In this document: one piece after another, positions 55,616 through 64,000 of the stretch
Position numbering within the stretch: position 1 is the stretch's first letter
Layout: every line of letters begins with the position of its first letter
Assembly: GCF_019635515.1 (NCBI RefSeq)
Contig: NZ_JAHBZI010000001.1
Location: 62,001-126,000 of the forward strand
Direction: 5' to 3'
From: Sphingomonas sp.
GTDB lineage: Bacteria; Pseudomonadota; Alphaproteobacteria; Sphingomonadales; Sphingomonadaceae
Length of the DNA stretch: 64,000 nucleotides
Notes under the pieces: model-generated
What the model was told of the DNA's origin: nothing
What the model saw: the letters and a program-made list of their open reading frames with translations, nothing else
Database searches by the model: none
Program-made: the position numbers and the translations under genes

Positions 55616-58118
55616 GGCGCAGGCTCGCAAGCACGGCGAAGGCGTTATCGGCGGTCGGTGCCTTGGCGGGTGCGACTGGAGTCAGCCCGTGCCAGATCCA
55701 GTGTTGCGGCTGTCCCTCACGGACCCTGGCGGCCTTGAACCCCAATTGCGCCATCAGCCGCGCCAGCGTCTCGGGCTTGACCCCCATCGAGGTGGCGAGC
55801 GCGAGATCGGGTGCGAACGGCTTGCGACCTTTCCGGCTGTCATGCGCGGCGCGGGCGATGCGCTCGACCAGATCGACGCGCACCGCCTGCGCGCCCAGCG
55901 GGCGATAGCCGTGCGGCAGATCGGCGCCGGGCGCGCCCCGGGGCAGCACGGTCGCACCGTCAGGCGGAACGTCGCTCAGTCCCATCAGCTCGCGCCGCCA
56001 CCGTGCCGCTTGCGGCTTGAGCAGGGCGGGCGCGAACAAATCGAGCGTGCCGATCGTCACCCCGATCCGCCGCAGGGTCTTGCGCGCATCCGGCGCAAGC
56101 GCATCGATCAGCCGCGCGGCGGCGCGGCGCGGTAGCAGTCCGCCCGCCTCCAGCAAGGCGCCCGCCAGCGCGCGCAATTCGCCGCTCGCCGCGCTGTCGC
56201 GGGTGGCCGCGTCGAGCCTGGCGAAGACCGGCAGATACCGGGCAAGCTGCGCCGCGAACCACGTCTCCAGCCGCTCGCGCACGGCGATGCGGGCGGGCGG
56301 ATCGAGCACGTCAAGGGCTCGGTCGAGTGTGATCTTCGGCCGGGCGAGACTGGCACCGGGCCCGAGTTCGGCGACCGCCAGACCCCGCCATTCGAGAAGC
56401 TTGCCGTTCAGCGCCAGCGCGTCGTCTTCGGCATCAGCCAGCGCCGCACCGCGCTTGCGATATTCGCTCGCCAGCCGCTTTTCCGCCGCCGCCAGCAGCA
56501 TCTTCCTGTCCGCGGCCCGCGCCTGCGGATCGACCTTGAAGCGGAAGCCTTCGAGCGAGCCCAGCACATGCTCCTCGACGCTGACTTCGCCCTCCGGCCC
56601 GATCGTCACCGGCAGGTTCGAGGCATCGGCGCCGATCTGGCGGAGCAGCACGGTGGTCCGCTTGTCGACGAAGCGCTGGGTCAGGCCGGCATGCAGCGCG
56701 TCGGACAGTCTTTCCTCGATCGCCCGCGTGCGCCCGGCCCAGTGATGCGGATCCTCCAGCCAGTCCTGGCGATGGGCGATATAGGCCCAGCTCCGCGTCG
56801 CGGCGATGCGCCCGGCGATGGTCTCGACATCGCCGCCCATATGGTCGAGCCGCTGGATCTCGTCGGCGAACCATTGGTGCGGTACATGCCCGCGCCCTTC
56901 GGACAAATGCCCGAACAGCCGCCCGACGAAACGGGCATGGGGATCGACGCCGAGCTTGCGGAAATCGGGCAGACCGCACGCCGCCCAGAGCCGCGCGACC
57001 ATGAACGGCGAGCGCACGCGGTCGCGCACCCATGCCTCGTCGGCCAGCCGCTTGAGCACCGCCAGATCGATCGCCTGTGGCGCCGCGCGCAGCACTTCAT
57101 GCTCGGGCTTGGCCTCCAGGCTGGCGATCAGATCGTCGATGCTGGCAAAATCCGGCTCGCCCTCGCGCCAATAAAGCCTTTCCAGCGGCCGCACCCGGTG
57201 CGCCTCGATATTGAGCACTTCCTCGGGCGTGAAGGCGTTGGGCCCTTCCTCGTTCAGCGCCCCGAACGTCCCGTCTTTCTGGTGCCGCCCGGCGCGACCG
57301 GCGATCTGCGCCATCTCGGCCACGGTCAGCCGGCGCTGGCGGCGCCCATCGAACTTGGTGAGGCTGGCAAAGGCGACATGGTGGACATCCATGTTGAGCC
57401 CCATGCCGATCGCATCGGTGGCGACGAGATAATCGACCTCGCCGGCCTGGAACATCTCGACCTGGGCGTTGCGGGTGCGCGGAGACAGCGCCCCCATCAC
57501 CACCGCCGCGCCGCCGCGCAGGCGCCGTAGCGTCTCGGCCACCGCATAGACTTCCTCGGCGCTGAACGCGACGATCGCGCTGCGCCGCGGCAGCCGCGAC
57601 AATTTCCTGGCGCCCGCATAGCTGAGCGTCGAGAAGCGCGGCCGGCCGATGATCTCGGCATCGGGCACCAGCGCCCGCAGCATGGGTTTGAGCGAATCCG
57701 ATCCCAATATCATCGTCTCGGCGAAACCGCGCGCGCGCAGCAAGCGGTCGGTAAACACATGCCCGCGTTCGGGATCGGCGCCCAATTGCGCCTCGTCCAG
57801 TCCGACGAACGCGAACTCCCGCGCGTTTCTGCCGTCGGCTCCGGCCAACATGCCGCCACTGAGCGGCATCGACTCCGCGGTGCACAGGAACCATTTCGCC
57901 TTGGGCGGGAGGATCTTCTCCTCGCCCGTCACCAAGGCGACATGCTCGGCGCCCTTCAGCCGGACGACGCGGTCATAGACCTCGCGCGCCAGCAGCCGCA
58001 GCGGGAAACCCATCATGCCGCTGGCGTGCCCGCACATCCGCTCGACGGCGAGGTGGGTCTTGCCGGTATTGGTGGGGCCGAGCACGGCGGTGATCGGCGA
58101 ACGCGCGAACTGACTCAT
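55608..58118 (-). CDS. Suv3-like RNA helicase
   Basis: 836 residues. Motifs: Walker A AVLGPTNTGKTH (residues 11-22), DEAQ in FVGLDEAQLG, LGSDSLKPML, DAIGMGLNMDV and MAQIAGRAGRHQKDGTFG (motif VI). This is the SUPV3L1/Suv3 family (SF2), in alphaproteobacteria of unknown role and in mitochondria part of RNA decay. The C-terminal 350 residues are not assigned. Its start faces the M23 peptidase gene. Confidence 0.92.
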   Translation of the reverse strand: MSQFARSPITAVLGPTNTGKTHLAVERMCGHASGMMGFPLRLLAREVYDRVVRLKGAEHVALVTGEEKILPPKAKWFLCTAESMPLSGGMLAGADGRNAREFAFVGLDEAQLGADPERGHVFTDRLLRARGFAETMILGSDSLKPMLRALVPDAEIIGRPRFSTLSYAGARKLSRLPRRSAIVAFSAEEVYAVAETLRRLRGGAAVVMGALSPRTRNAQVEMFQAGEVDYLVATDAIGMGLNMDVHHVAFASLTKFDGRRQRRLTVAEMAQIAGRAGRHQKDGTFGALNEEGPNAFTPEEVLNIEAHRVRPLERLYWREGEPDFASIDDLIASLEAKPEHEVLRAAPQAIDLAVLKRLADEAWVRDRVRSPFMVARLWAACGLPDFRKLGVDPHARFVGRLFGHLSEGRGHVPHQWFADEIQRLDHMGGDVETIAGRIAATRSWAYIAHRQDWLEDPHHWAGRTRAIEERLSDALHAGLTQRFVDKRTTVLLRQIGADASNLPVTIGPEGEVSVEEHVLGSLEGFRFKVDPQARAADRKMLLAAAEKRLASEYRKRGAALADAEDDALALNGKLLEWRGLAVAELGPGASLARPKITLDRALDVLDPPARIAVRERLETWFAAQLARYLPVFARLDAATRDSAASGELRALAGALLEAGGLLPRRAAARLIDALAPDARKTLRRIGVTIGTLDLFAPALLKPQAARWRRELMGLSDVPPDGATVLPRGAPGADLPHGYRPLGAQAVRVDLVERIARAAHDSRKGRKPFAPDLALATSMGVKPETLARLMAQLGFKAARVREGQPQHWIWHGLTPVAPAKAPTADNAFAVLASLRHG

Positions 58119-58151
58119 TACGCAGTAAGATCGTCGCGAGTCGCGCGAATC
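58112..58151. promoter_or_regulatory. Cluster of three GANTC methylation sites
   Basis: GACTC 58112-58116, GAGTC 58138-58142 and GAATC 58147-58151 within 40 bases at the helicase start. In DNA of this GC content one GANTC per about 320 bases is expected by base composition. CcrM is encoded in the same window. Confidence 0.6.
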
Positions 58152-58258
58152 GCAACCATTTGCTGGCGGTCGGGCAAGTTAACCACATTGGTTTAGTTAG
58201 CAGATTTGGTGAAAGCATCCCTTCATCTTCGGTGTGGCACAACTCATCGCAGGTGGGA

Positions 58259-58289
58259 CACCCATGGGTGCTGCTTAATTTGACTTTAA
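58259..58289 (+). promoter_or_regulatory. CtrA-type box and palindrome upstream of the M23 peptidase gene
   Basis: TTAA at 58275-58278 and TTAA at 58286-58289, seven bases apart: the exact TTAA-N7-TTAA recognition sequence of the cell-cycle regulator CtrA. A TTGACT (-35-like) lies inside it. A perfect 12-base palindrome CACCCATGGGTG (58259-58270) is just upstream. The start codon is 39 bases after the box. Confidence 0.6.
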
Positions 58290-58327
58290 CGTGCCTCCTC
58301 CACAGTGATCGTACCCGGAGCCGGGGG

Positions 58328-59848
58328 ATGCGGCATCATTTGCGGACCGATTTTGGGGGGCGTCAGCCTTTGTTCGTGCGTAGCGATGACAGCAGCGGGA
58401 TGATCGGAGGCGCCGGAGCTGGCGTCCTCGCGCCTGCGCCCCAGGTGTTCACCGCCAAATTCCGCCGCCGCTTCTCCGATTTCGATGTCATGCCCGATCT
58501 CGGCTCGCGCATCGGCACGCTCACCTGGTATCGCGGCGCCGCCACCTGCATCGGCCTGTGCGCGCTGACGCTTCTCCTCGCGCCCGGCTTCGAGAACCCG
58601 ATCTACGGCACCGTTCCGCCCAAGATGACCGGCGCCGAATTCGACGCGACCCGCGCGCAATCGATCCTGCCGCTCGGCCAGGGCGCCACCACCGGTTACC
58701 GCGTCGCCGCGTCGAAGCTGGTCGCGCCGCTCACCGACACCCCCGAACGGCCGATGATCAATCTCGATGTCAAGCTCGCCTCGGGCGATGCCCTGCTCGG
58801 CGCGCTGCAGCGCTCGGGCGTCGGCAAGGGCGATGCGAGCGCGATTGGCGCGCTGATCACCAAGGCCGTGGCGCTGGGCGATATCCAGCCCGGCACGATG
58901 CTCGATCTCACGCTTGGCCGTCGTGTCGACAAGTCGCAGCCGCGCCCGCTCGAAAAGCTGGCGCTGCGCGCGCGATTCGATCTCAAGCTCGAAGTGGCCC
59001 GCAATGGCGGTGGCCTGAGCCTCAAGGAAATCCCGATCGCGATCGACCGGACGCCGCTGCGCATCCAGGGCACGATCGGCAGCAGCCTCTATCGCTCGGC
59101 GCGCGCCGCCGGCGCTCCGGCCAAGGCAGTCGAAGCCTATATCAAGACGCTGGCCAGCCGCGTGCCGGTGTCGCGGCTCGGTTCGGGCTGCAAGTTCGAC
59201 ATCATCATCGGCCAGGCCCGCGCCGAGACCGGCGAGGTCCAGCTCGGCAATCTGATGTATGCCGGGGTCAGCGGCTGCGCCAACAATGTCCAGATGCTAC
59301 CCTGGGAAGCCGACGGCAAGACCTCCTGGTATGACGGCGCCGGCAAGGGCGAGACTACCGGGATGATGGGCATGCCCGCCAATGGCCGCTTCTCCTCGGG
59401 CTTTGGCATGCGCCGCCATCCGATCCTCGGCTATACCCGCATGCACAAGGGCATCGATATCGCCGCGGCCTATGGCTCGCCGGTCTATGCCGCCGCCGAT
59501 GGCACCGTCCAGATCGCCGGGCGCAGCTCGGGCTATGGCAACCTCATCAAGATCAGCCATGGCGGCGGCAATGGCAGCGGCTATGGCCATCTCAGCCGTA
59601 TCTATGTCCGCCCCGGGCAAATCGTCCGCAAGGGTCAGCAGATCGGCGCGGTCGGCAATACCGGCCTTTCGACCGGCCCGCACCTCCATTACGAATGGTA
59701 TCGCAACGGCGTCGCGATCAATCCGCGCTCGGTGTCGTTCAGCTCGACCAAGCAGCTGACCGGCGGCGACCTCGGCCAGTTCCGCGCCAAGCTCGGCGCG
59801 ATGCTGGCGGTGCCGGTGGGGCATGGCCTCGAAACGGACGACGACTGA
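58328..59848 (+). CDS. M23-family metallopeptidase (LytM type)
   Basis: 506 residues. A 65-residue cytoplasmic N-terminus, a membrane helix (TWYRGAATCIGLCALTLLLA, about 67-86), then a long periplasmic region. The C-terminal M23 domain has GFGMRRHPILGYTRMHKGID (His and Asp metal ligands) and STGPHLHYEWYRNG (His-x-His). It cuts peptidoglycan crosslinks or activates other enzymes. ATG 58328 was chosen; an in-frame start at 58160 would add 56 residues across the CtrA-type box. Confidence 0.92.
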   Translation: MRHHLRTDFGGRQPLFVRSDDSSGMIGGAGAGVLAPAPQVFTAKFRRRFSDFDVMPDLGSRIGTLTWYRGAATCIGLCALTLLLAPGFENPIYGTVPPKMTGAEFDATRAQSILPLGQGATTGYRVAASKLVAPLTDTPERPMINLDVKLASGDALLGALQRSGVGKGDASAIGALITKAVALGDIQPGTMLDLTLGRRVDKSQPRPLEKLALRARFDLKLEVARNGGGLSLKEIPIAIDRTPLRIQGTIGSSLYRSARAAGAPAKAVEAYIKTLASRVPVSRLGSGCKFDIIIGQARAETGEVQLGNLMYAGVSGCANNVQMLPWEADGKTSWYDGAGKGETTGMMGMPANGRFSSGFGMRRHPILGYTRMHKGIDIAAAYGSPVYAAADGTVQIAGRSSGYGNLIKISHGGGNGSGYGHLSRIYVRPGQIVRKGQQIGAVGNTGLSTGPHLHYEWYRNGVAINPRSVSFSSTKQLTGGDLGQFRAKLGAMLAVPVGHGLETDDD

Positions 59849-60003
59849 GTTTTAGGCGCTCTCTCCCTGGAGGGGCGGAGAGCTGTCCTACATCGCCCGA
59901 ACCTGTCATTCTTCCCGCATGACCGTCGCGCTGTGCTTCGCCGCCATTTTTGCTGGCGCAGCATTGTTACATCAGCGCGTAACGAAATTTCACAACCACC
60001 GTG

Positions 60004-60031
60004 AAAAGTGCGAAGCTAAGCCGCACTTCTC
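60004..60031 (-). terminator. Possible terminator of the HerA-like gene
   Basis: AAGTGCG (60006-60012) pairs with CGCACTT (60022-60028). On the minus strand it ends TTTTC, a short U-tract. The remaining bases between 59849 and 60044 show no gene. Confidence 0.5.
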
Positions 60032-60044
60032 CAACAGTAGCGAC

Positions 60045-61712
60045 TTATTTGCCCTGCGAGCGCCAACGGCGAATCGTGCGGTCGAGGATCTGATCCTCGC
60101 CACCACTCTCGCGCCACAGCTCGCTGAACAGCGGGTCTTCGGACGCCGGGCGCTTATTCTCTTCGAGGTTGTCGAACAGCAGACGGATTGGGGTCGAGAC
60201 GCCTTCGCCGACCGCGATGCACTCCCGGTTACGCAGTGCCGGAATCGAATCGAGAAAGCCGCGCGCGCCTTCGGGCATCGCCGCCTTGACGAAGGCCTGG
60301 TCGCGCTCGTTGTTGAGGCGCATCGACAGGATCGTGCCGCATTGCGAGAGCACGCCTTCGGCCAGGTCCGACGGGCGCTGGGTGATCAGGCCCAGCGAGA
60401 CGCCGTATTTGCGGCCTTCCTTGGCGATGCGGCTGAGGATGCGGCCGACCGAGGACCCGTCGGCGTTGCGCTCGTTGGGGACGTAGCGATGCGCTTCCTC
60501 GCAGACGAGCAGCACCGGCCGCTTGGCCTCGCCGCGCGACCAGATCGCGAAGTCGAACACCATGCGGCTCAGAACGGCCACCACGACCGACGTGATCTCG
60601 CTCGGCACACCGGAGACGTCGATGATCGAGATCGGCTTGCCCTCGCCGGGCAGGCGGAAGATGCGGGCGATGAACTGCGCCATCGTGTCGGCGACGAGCA
60701 TGCCCGAGAACATGAAGGCATAGCGCGGATCGGCCTTGATCTCGTCGATCTTGGAGCGGAGCCGCAGATAGGGGGCGGTGTCGGTCGCCTTGTCCATCTT
60801 GCCCATTTCGAGCTGGATGATCTGGGTCAGGTCGCTGAGCAGATACGGAACCGGCGCATCGACGGTGAGCTTGCCGATCTCGGCGGCGAGGCGGTTCTTC
60901 GACTTGGCCATGAGCAGGCATTTGGCGAAGATGTCGGCATCGACTTGGCGGTCCGAGCCCTGGGTGGTCAGGAAGACCTCGCAATGCTCTTCGAAGTTCA
61001 TCAGCCAGTACGGCATCTGCAGGTTCGAGACGTCGTAGAGCGCGCCGGTGTTCTTGAAGGCGCTGGCATATTCGCCGTGGGGATCGACCATGACGATATG
61101 GCCCTGCGGCGCACGTTCGCAGATGCGGTGAAGGATCAGCGCGGCGGCGGTCGATTTGCCGGTGCCGGTCGATCCCAGCAGCGCGAAATGCTTGCCGAGC
61201 ATCGAATCGACATAGAGCGCGGCGCGGATGTCCCTGGTCGGATAGACATGGCCGATTTCGATATGGGCGCGGTCTTCGGCGGCGTAGATCTGCTTGAGAT
61301 CGGCGGTCGAGACCGGGAACACCGGGCAGCCCGGCGTCGGATAGCGGGTCACGCCGCGGCGGAATTTGTAGAGCTTGGCCGTAAGCCGTTCCTCATCACC
61401 TTCGCCAAGGAAGTCGATCTGCGCGGCGATATGCTCGCCGTCGAGCTTCAGGGAACGAATATTGGCGATCAGCCAGGTCGAGCCGACGCGCATCTTGACC
61501 TGTGCACCGACCTGGCCGGCATTGGCGATGGCGTTGTCCGAATTGCCGCCCAGCGCCTCGATGGCATCGGGGTCGAGCAGGATCTGGCTCGACGAGCCGG
61601 CGATTTCCAGCACCGCGCCGATCGGCTGGATGGCGGCACGCGCGGGTGCGGCAGCGTCCGAAGAAAGAGGCGTCGCACCTTCGAAATCGCGCGCGCCGAA
61701 CTGGCCTTCCAT
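60045..61712 (-). CDS. HerA-like DNA-translocating ATPase (DUF87)
   Basis: 555 residues from ATG 61712 (GGGGAG upstream). An N-terminal HAS-barrel-like domain (about 30-120: GAVLEIAGSSSQILLDPDAI, GAQVKMRVGSTWLIANIRSL) precedes a RecA-like ATPase with Walker A ALLGSTGTGKSTAAALI, Walker B RPVLLVCEEAHRYVPNE and the sensor GLITQRPSDLAEGVLSQCGT. HerA proteins pump DNA, often with the nuclease NurA or in defence islands; neither partner is adjacent here. The longer in-frame N-terminus is not supported. Confidence 0.9.
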   Translation of the reverse strand: MEGQFGARDFEGATPLSSDAAAPARAAIQPIGAVLEIAGSSSQILLDPDAIEALGGNSDNAIANAGQVGAQVKMRVGSTWLIANIRSLKLDGEHIAAQIDFLGEGDEERLTAKLYKFRRGVTRYPTPGCPVFPVSTADLKQIYAAEDRAHIEIGHVYPTRDIRAALYVDSMLGKHFALLGSTGTGKSTAAALILHRICERAPQGHIVMVDPHGEYASAFKNTGALYDVSNLQMPYWLMNFEEHCEVFLTTQGSDRQVDADIFAKCLLMAKSKNRLAAEIGKLTVDAPVPYLLSDLTQIIQLEMGKMDKATDTAPYLRLRSKIDEIKADPRYAFMFSGMLVADTMAQFIARIFRLPGEGKPISIIDVSGVPSEITSVVVAVLSRMVFDFAIWSRGEAKRPVLLVCEEAHRYVPNERNADGSSVGRILSRIAKEGRKYGVSLGLITQRPSDLAEGVLSQCGTILSMRLNNERDQAFVKAAMPEGARGFLDSIPALRNRECIAVGEGVSTPIRLLFDNLEENKRPASEDPLFSELWRESGGEDQILDRTIRRWRSQGK

Positions 61713-61814
61713 CGGTTGCTCCCCGTTGTCAGGCCCTTTTTGCGCGCGGGAAGTAAAGATACGGTGTGTTTTTCGGTGGTTAGAAAACGCGTGGCGGCAG
61801 CAATGTGCGTTCAA

Positions 61815-62588
61815 TCAAAAACGCCGCCAGATCGCGCCCGCGCCCCAGCCGAACAGGATTGATAACGCTACCGCGACGATCCCGTAGATCCAGCTATGAT
61901 CCTCGGCGCTGGTGGCGATGAAGCGCTCGAAGCCGGACTTGCGGATGTCGATCGGACGCACCGCGGCGGCGAGGACGCGGCCGTCGCGGATCAGGAAGGT
62001 CTCGGCGGTGAATTTGCCGACCGGCACGCGCGCCGGAATTTGCACGCGGGCGCGATAGAGCACGCCGTCGGTGATCTCGACCGCCTTGGGTGCCTCGTAA
62101 TAGAGCCCGGCCCGGGTGCGCAGATCGACCAGGCCCTTGTCGAAACGGTCCTGCACCGCCGGCGCCGCGCCCGATGCGGGGGAGAGTTGAAGGCTGTCGA
62201 CGCCGAGTTCGTAGATCGCCCGGGTGCGCTCATCGACAAGGGTACGGATCGGTTTGGACGAGGCGACCGCGAAGAAACTCGGCGCCGAGCGGTAGCGCAT
62301 CCGCTCGGCATTGACCCAGATGCCCGCGACCTTCTCCTTCTCGCGGACCTGCACCGCCTGGGTCGGGCCCTTGACGACTACGACGATGTCGGCCGGTTTC
62401 TCGCCATCGGCGGGCGCGCGGCCGCCGGGATAGAGGATCGCGCCGAACAGCAGCAGCTCGGCGCCGGTAAAGGAATATGCGATCTCGATATCGCGCTGCG
62501 AGACGTCGGGCACCAGCACCGGCTTGGGGCCCGTCTGACTTTGGCCCATCAGCAGCGGCGCGAGCAAAAGGGCCGCGAGGCGCTTCAC
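61815..62588 (-). CDS. TIGR02186-family membrane protein
   Basis: 257 residues. MKRLAALLLAPLLMGQSQTG is a signal or anchor; the soluble part has PKPVLVPDVSQRDIEIAYSF and TGAELLLFGAILYPGG, then KPADIVVVVKGPTQAVQVRE and a C-terminal membrane helix (WIYGIVAVALSILFGWGAGA). It matches the TIGR02186 group, which is nearly always next to a TSUP permease; they overlap here by 4 bases. Function unknown, possibly accessory to the permease. Confidence 0.85.
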   Translation of the reverse strand: MKRLAALLLAPLLMGQSQTGPKPVLVPDVSQRDIEIAYSFTGAELLLFGAILYPGGRAPADGEKPADIVVVVKGPTQAVQVREKEKVAGIWVNAERMRYRSAPSFFAVASSKPIRTLVDERTRAIYELGVDSLQLSPASGAAPAVQDRFDKGLVDLRTRAGLYYEAPKAVEITDGVLYRARVQIPARVPVGKFTAETFLIRDGRVLAAAVRPIDIRKSGFERFIATSAEDHSWIYGIVAVALSILFGWGAGAIWRRF

Positions 62589-63499
62589 AGCAATTCGACC
62601 GTATAGATGTCGTCGGGACGCCAGGCGAGGCCGAGCAGCATCCGCAGCGCCACCGCCAGCACGATGATCGCCAGCGCCAGCCGCATATATTCGGGCTTCA
62701 TCTTCTGGGCGAAGCGCGCGCCGATCTGCGCACCAACCACCGACCCGACCAGCAGCAGCGCGGCGAGGACGATATCGACCGCTTTGGTGGTGGTGGCGTG
62801 GACCATCGTCGCGGCGGCGGTGACGAACAGGATCTGGAACAGCGAAGTGCCGACCACGACCTGCGTGCCCATGCCGAGCAGATAGAGCATCGCTGGCACG
62901 AGGACGAAGCCGCCGCCGACCCCGAGCAGTACGGTCAGGATGCCAGTGAAAAAGCCGAGCAAAAGCGGCGCTAGCGGCGAGATATAGAGACCCGAGCGAT
63001 AGAAGCGCCAGCGCAGCGGCAGCATCGCCACCAGCGGATGATGCCGGCGGCGGCGCGGCCTCGCCGCCGCGCGACCCTGCGTCACGCGGATCGCGCCGAT
63101 CGATTCGTGGAGCATCAGTCCGCCGATCGACCCGAGCATCAGCACATAGAGAATCGCGATCACCGTATCGATCTGCCCGCTCGCCTGCAGGATCGTGAAC
63201 AGCGCCGCGCCGGCCACGCTGCCGATCACGCCGCCGGCGATCAGCACCAGACCCATATGGATATCGACGCCGTCGCGGCGGAGGTGCGCGAACACGCCGG
63301 AAACGCTCGCCCCGGTCACCTGGCTCGCGGCCGAGGCGGCGGCGACGGTGGGTGGAATGCCGTAGAAGATCAGCAGCGGCGTGGTCAGGAACCCGCCGCC
63401 GACGCCGAACATCCCCGAGAGGAACCCGACGCCCAGCCCCAGCGCGGCGATGACCAGCGCGTTGACCGAGAGATTGGCGATCGGAAGGTAGAGGTCCAT
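62585..63499 (-). CDS. TSUP-family permease (TauE/SafE)
   Basis: 304 residues from ATG 63499. About eight membrane helices in two halves: LGLGVGFLSGMFGVGGGFLT, TPLLIFYGIPPTVAAASAAS, and LLLGFFTGILTVLLGVGGGF, both with the GxGGG loop of the family. It exports or imports sulfur-containing anions such as sulfite or taurine metabolites; the substrate is not known. Operon with TIGR02186. A longer in-frame start at 63565 is less plausible. Confidence 0.9.
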   Translation of the reverse strand: MDLYLPIANLSVNALVIAALGLGVGFLSGMFGVGGGFLTTPLLIFYGIPPTVAAASAASQVTGASVSGVFAHLRRDGVDIHMGLVLIAGGVIGSVAGAALFTILQASGQIDTVIAILYVLMLGSIGGLMLHESIGAIRVTQGRAAARPRRRRHHPLVAMLPLRWRFYRSGLYISPLAPLLLGFFTGILTVLLGVGGGFVLVPAMLYLLGMGTQVVVGTSLFQILFVTAAATMVHATTTKAVDIVLAALLLVGSVVGAQIGARFAQKMKPEYMRLALAIIVLAVALRMLLGLAWRPDDIYTVELL

Positions 63500-63548
63500 T
63501 GGCTGAGCGCGATACCGCGTCGCGCCCGGCGGTGCAAAAGGCTTGGCG

Positions 63549-64000
63549 CTAGAAGTCGCCGCCAATCGTCAGCGCCAGTCCCGAACCTGGCCGCGCGCGG
63601 CCGGCGATGCGCTGGCGCCAGTCGAGCGAGAGGCGCGCCTTGCCCAGCGACAGCGTCGCCGACGGACCAATATCGAGCCGCTGCGCGTCACGTTGCGCGC
63701 CGCCCCATACGCCGGCACCGAGCGAGATGCGCGTCAGGACCGGGTGGGTGATGCGGATCGCACCGTCGGCATAGGGGTCGATCCGCCCGCGCAATATCCC
63801 GCCGGCCTGGCCATAGCCTTCGAGGCGGAGGGCCCTGGTCTCGCGGTACAGCCCGGCGACGATTCCGGCGCCGGTGCCGCCCACCGCACCATCCACGCCG
63901 GTGCGCTGCTCGATTGCGATCCGGACCGGCGCCTTCCACGGTTGCCATTCGATTCCGATCGCGGCTTCGCCGCCCCTGCCGGCGAGCGGCGCGCTGCCGC
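63549..64000 (-). CDS. C-terminal part of a probable outer-membrane beta-barrel protein (cut by window edge)
   Basis: About 150 codons visible, starting outside the window. The sequence alternates hydrophobic and polar residues as in a beta barrel (AIGIEWQPWKAPVRIAIEQR, RLEGYGQAGGILRGRIDPYA, GAVRITHPV-like, LSLDWRQRIAGRARPGSGL) and ends ALTIGGDF with a terminal Phe, an outer-membrane insertion signal. The RLDIGP and DWRQRIAGRARPGSG stretches resemble the C-terminus of NfrA/N4-adsorption-protein-like proteins, but this is a guess. The next gene on this strand is the TSUP permease, 49 bases on. Confidence 0.65.
   Translation of the reverse strand, partial: GSAPLAGRGGEAAIGIEWQPWKAPVRIAIEQRTGVDGAVGGTGAGIVAGLYRETRALRLEGYGQAGGILRGRIDPYADGAIRITHPVLTRISLGAGVWGGAQRDAQRLDIGPSATLSLGKARLSLDWRQRIAGRARPGSGLALTIGGDF

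Noticed and set aside
59919..61862. A 647-codon plus-strand frame
   Set aside because: Antisense to the HerA-like gene, low-complexity Arg/Ala/Asp composition, no domain.

Overview
This window is a GC-rich stretch of alphaproteobacterial chromosome. Gene content and order point to the Sphingomonadaceae, most likely Sphingomonas or a close relative. Supporting signs are: RibB with a degenerate RibA-like domain; three-gene transhydrogenase (pntAA-pntAB-pntB) next to an aa3 oxidase subunit IV; CcrM next to folP and near rnhB; lepB-rnc-era; carD; FdxA; TIGR02186 with a TSUP permease; DUF6456; and a CtrA-type site. I saw no phage, insertion sequence, CRISPR array or plasmid module. It reads as core chromosome with a few accessory insertions and several palindromic repeats. 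Nothing here is an unmistakable new system; the best leads are the ccrM control region, the unknown gene pair beside it, and the small repeats.

Layout. 1-8.0 kb: EamA exporter (cut by the left edge), old yellow enzyme, a six-gene riboflavin operon on the minus strand, TonB, glutamyl-tRNA synthetase. 8.1-18 kb: GST, PEBP-family protein, SDR, two very small proteins, diguanylate cyclase, peroxiredoxin, outer-membrane phospholipase A, HisN-type phosphatase, divergent DUF6456/XRE pair, tRNA-Val, a frameshifted small gene and a winged-helix regulator. 18-27.4 kb: membrane protein, transhydrogenase plus cytochrome oxidase subunit IV, sigma-54 activator, Gfo/Idh/MocA oxidoreductase, secreted proteins, dihydropteroate synthase.

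27.4-35 kb: ccrM with an unusual upstream region (two perfect DnaA boxes, two GTTAAC palindromes, two GANTC sites), an unknown two-gene membrane module, then rnhB, a ThiD-VOC fusion, DUF1272 and glmM as one operon, followed by a dicarboxylate symporter and a small lipoprotein. 35-45 kb: glutathione reductase, PhnA-like protein, pgi, then lepB-rnc-era with a nitrilase homologue that has lost its catalytic cysteine, a sirtuin, dapB-nth, and tRNA-Arg.

45-55 kb: glycosyltransferase, lysozyme-inhibitor-like protein and Pal-like lipoprotein as an operon; a KdpD/KdpE-like two-component pair without kdpFABC; M20 peptidase; PdeM; two head-GIN proteins; carD; ferredoxin. 55-64 kb: S4 protein, Suv3-like helicase, an M23 peptidase behind a CtrA-like site, HerA-like ATPase, TIGR02186/TSUP pair, and the C-terminal end of a probable outer-membrane protein cut by the right edge.

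How they fit together. Cofactor synthesis (riboflavin, folate, thiamine), envelope maintenance (pldA, pal, MliC-like, lepB, M23, glmM) and redox balance (transhydrogenase, gor, GST, peroxiredoxin, FdxA) dominate. Cell-cycle signals (CcrM, DnaA boxes, GANTC clusters, CtrA-type box) appear at two places. No gap longer than 300 bases lacks a gene. Starts were chosen from Shine-Dalgarno sequences, overlaps and family length; functions come from reading motifs, not from database searches.
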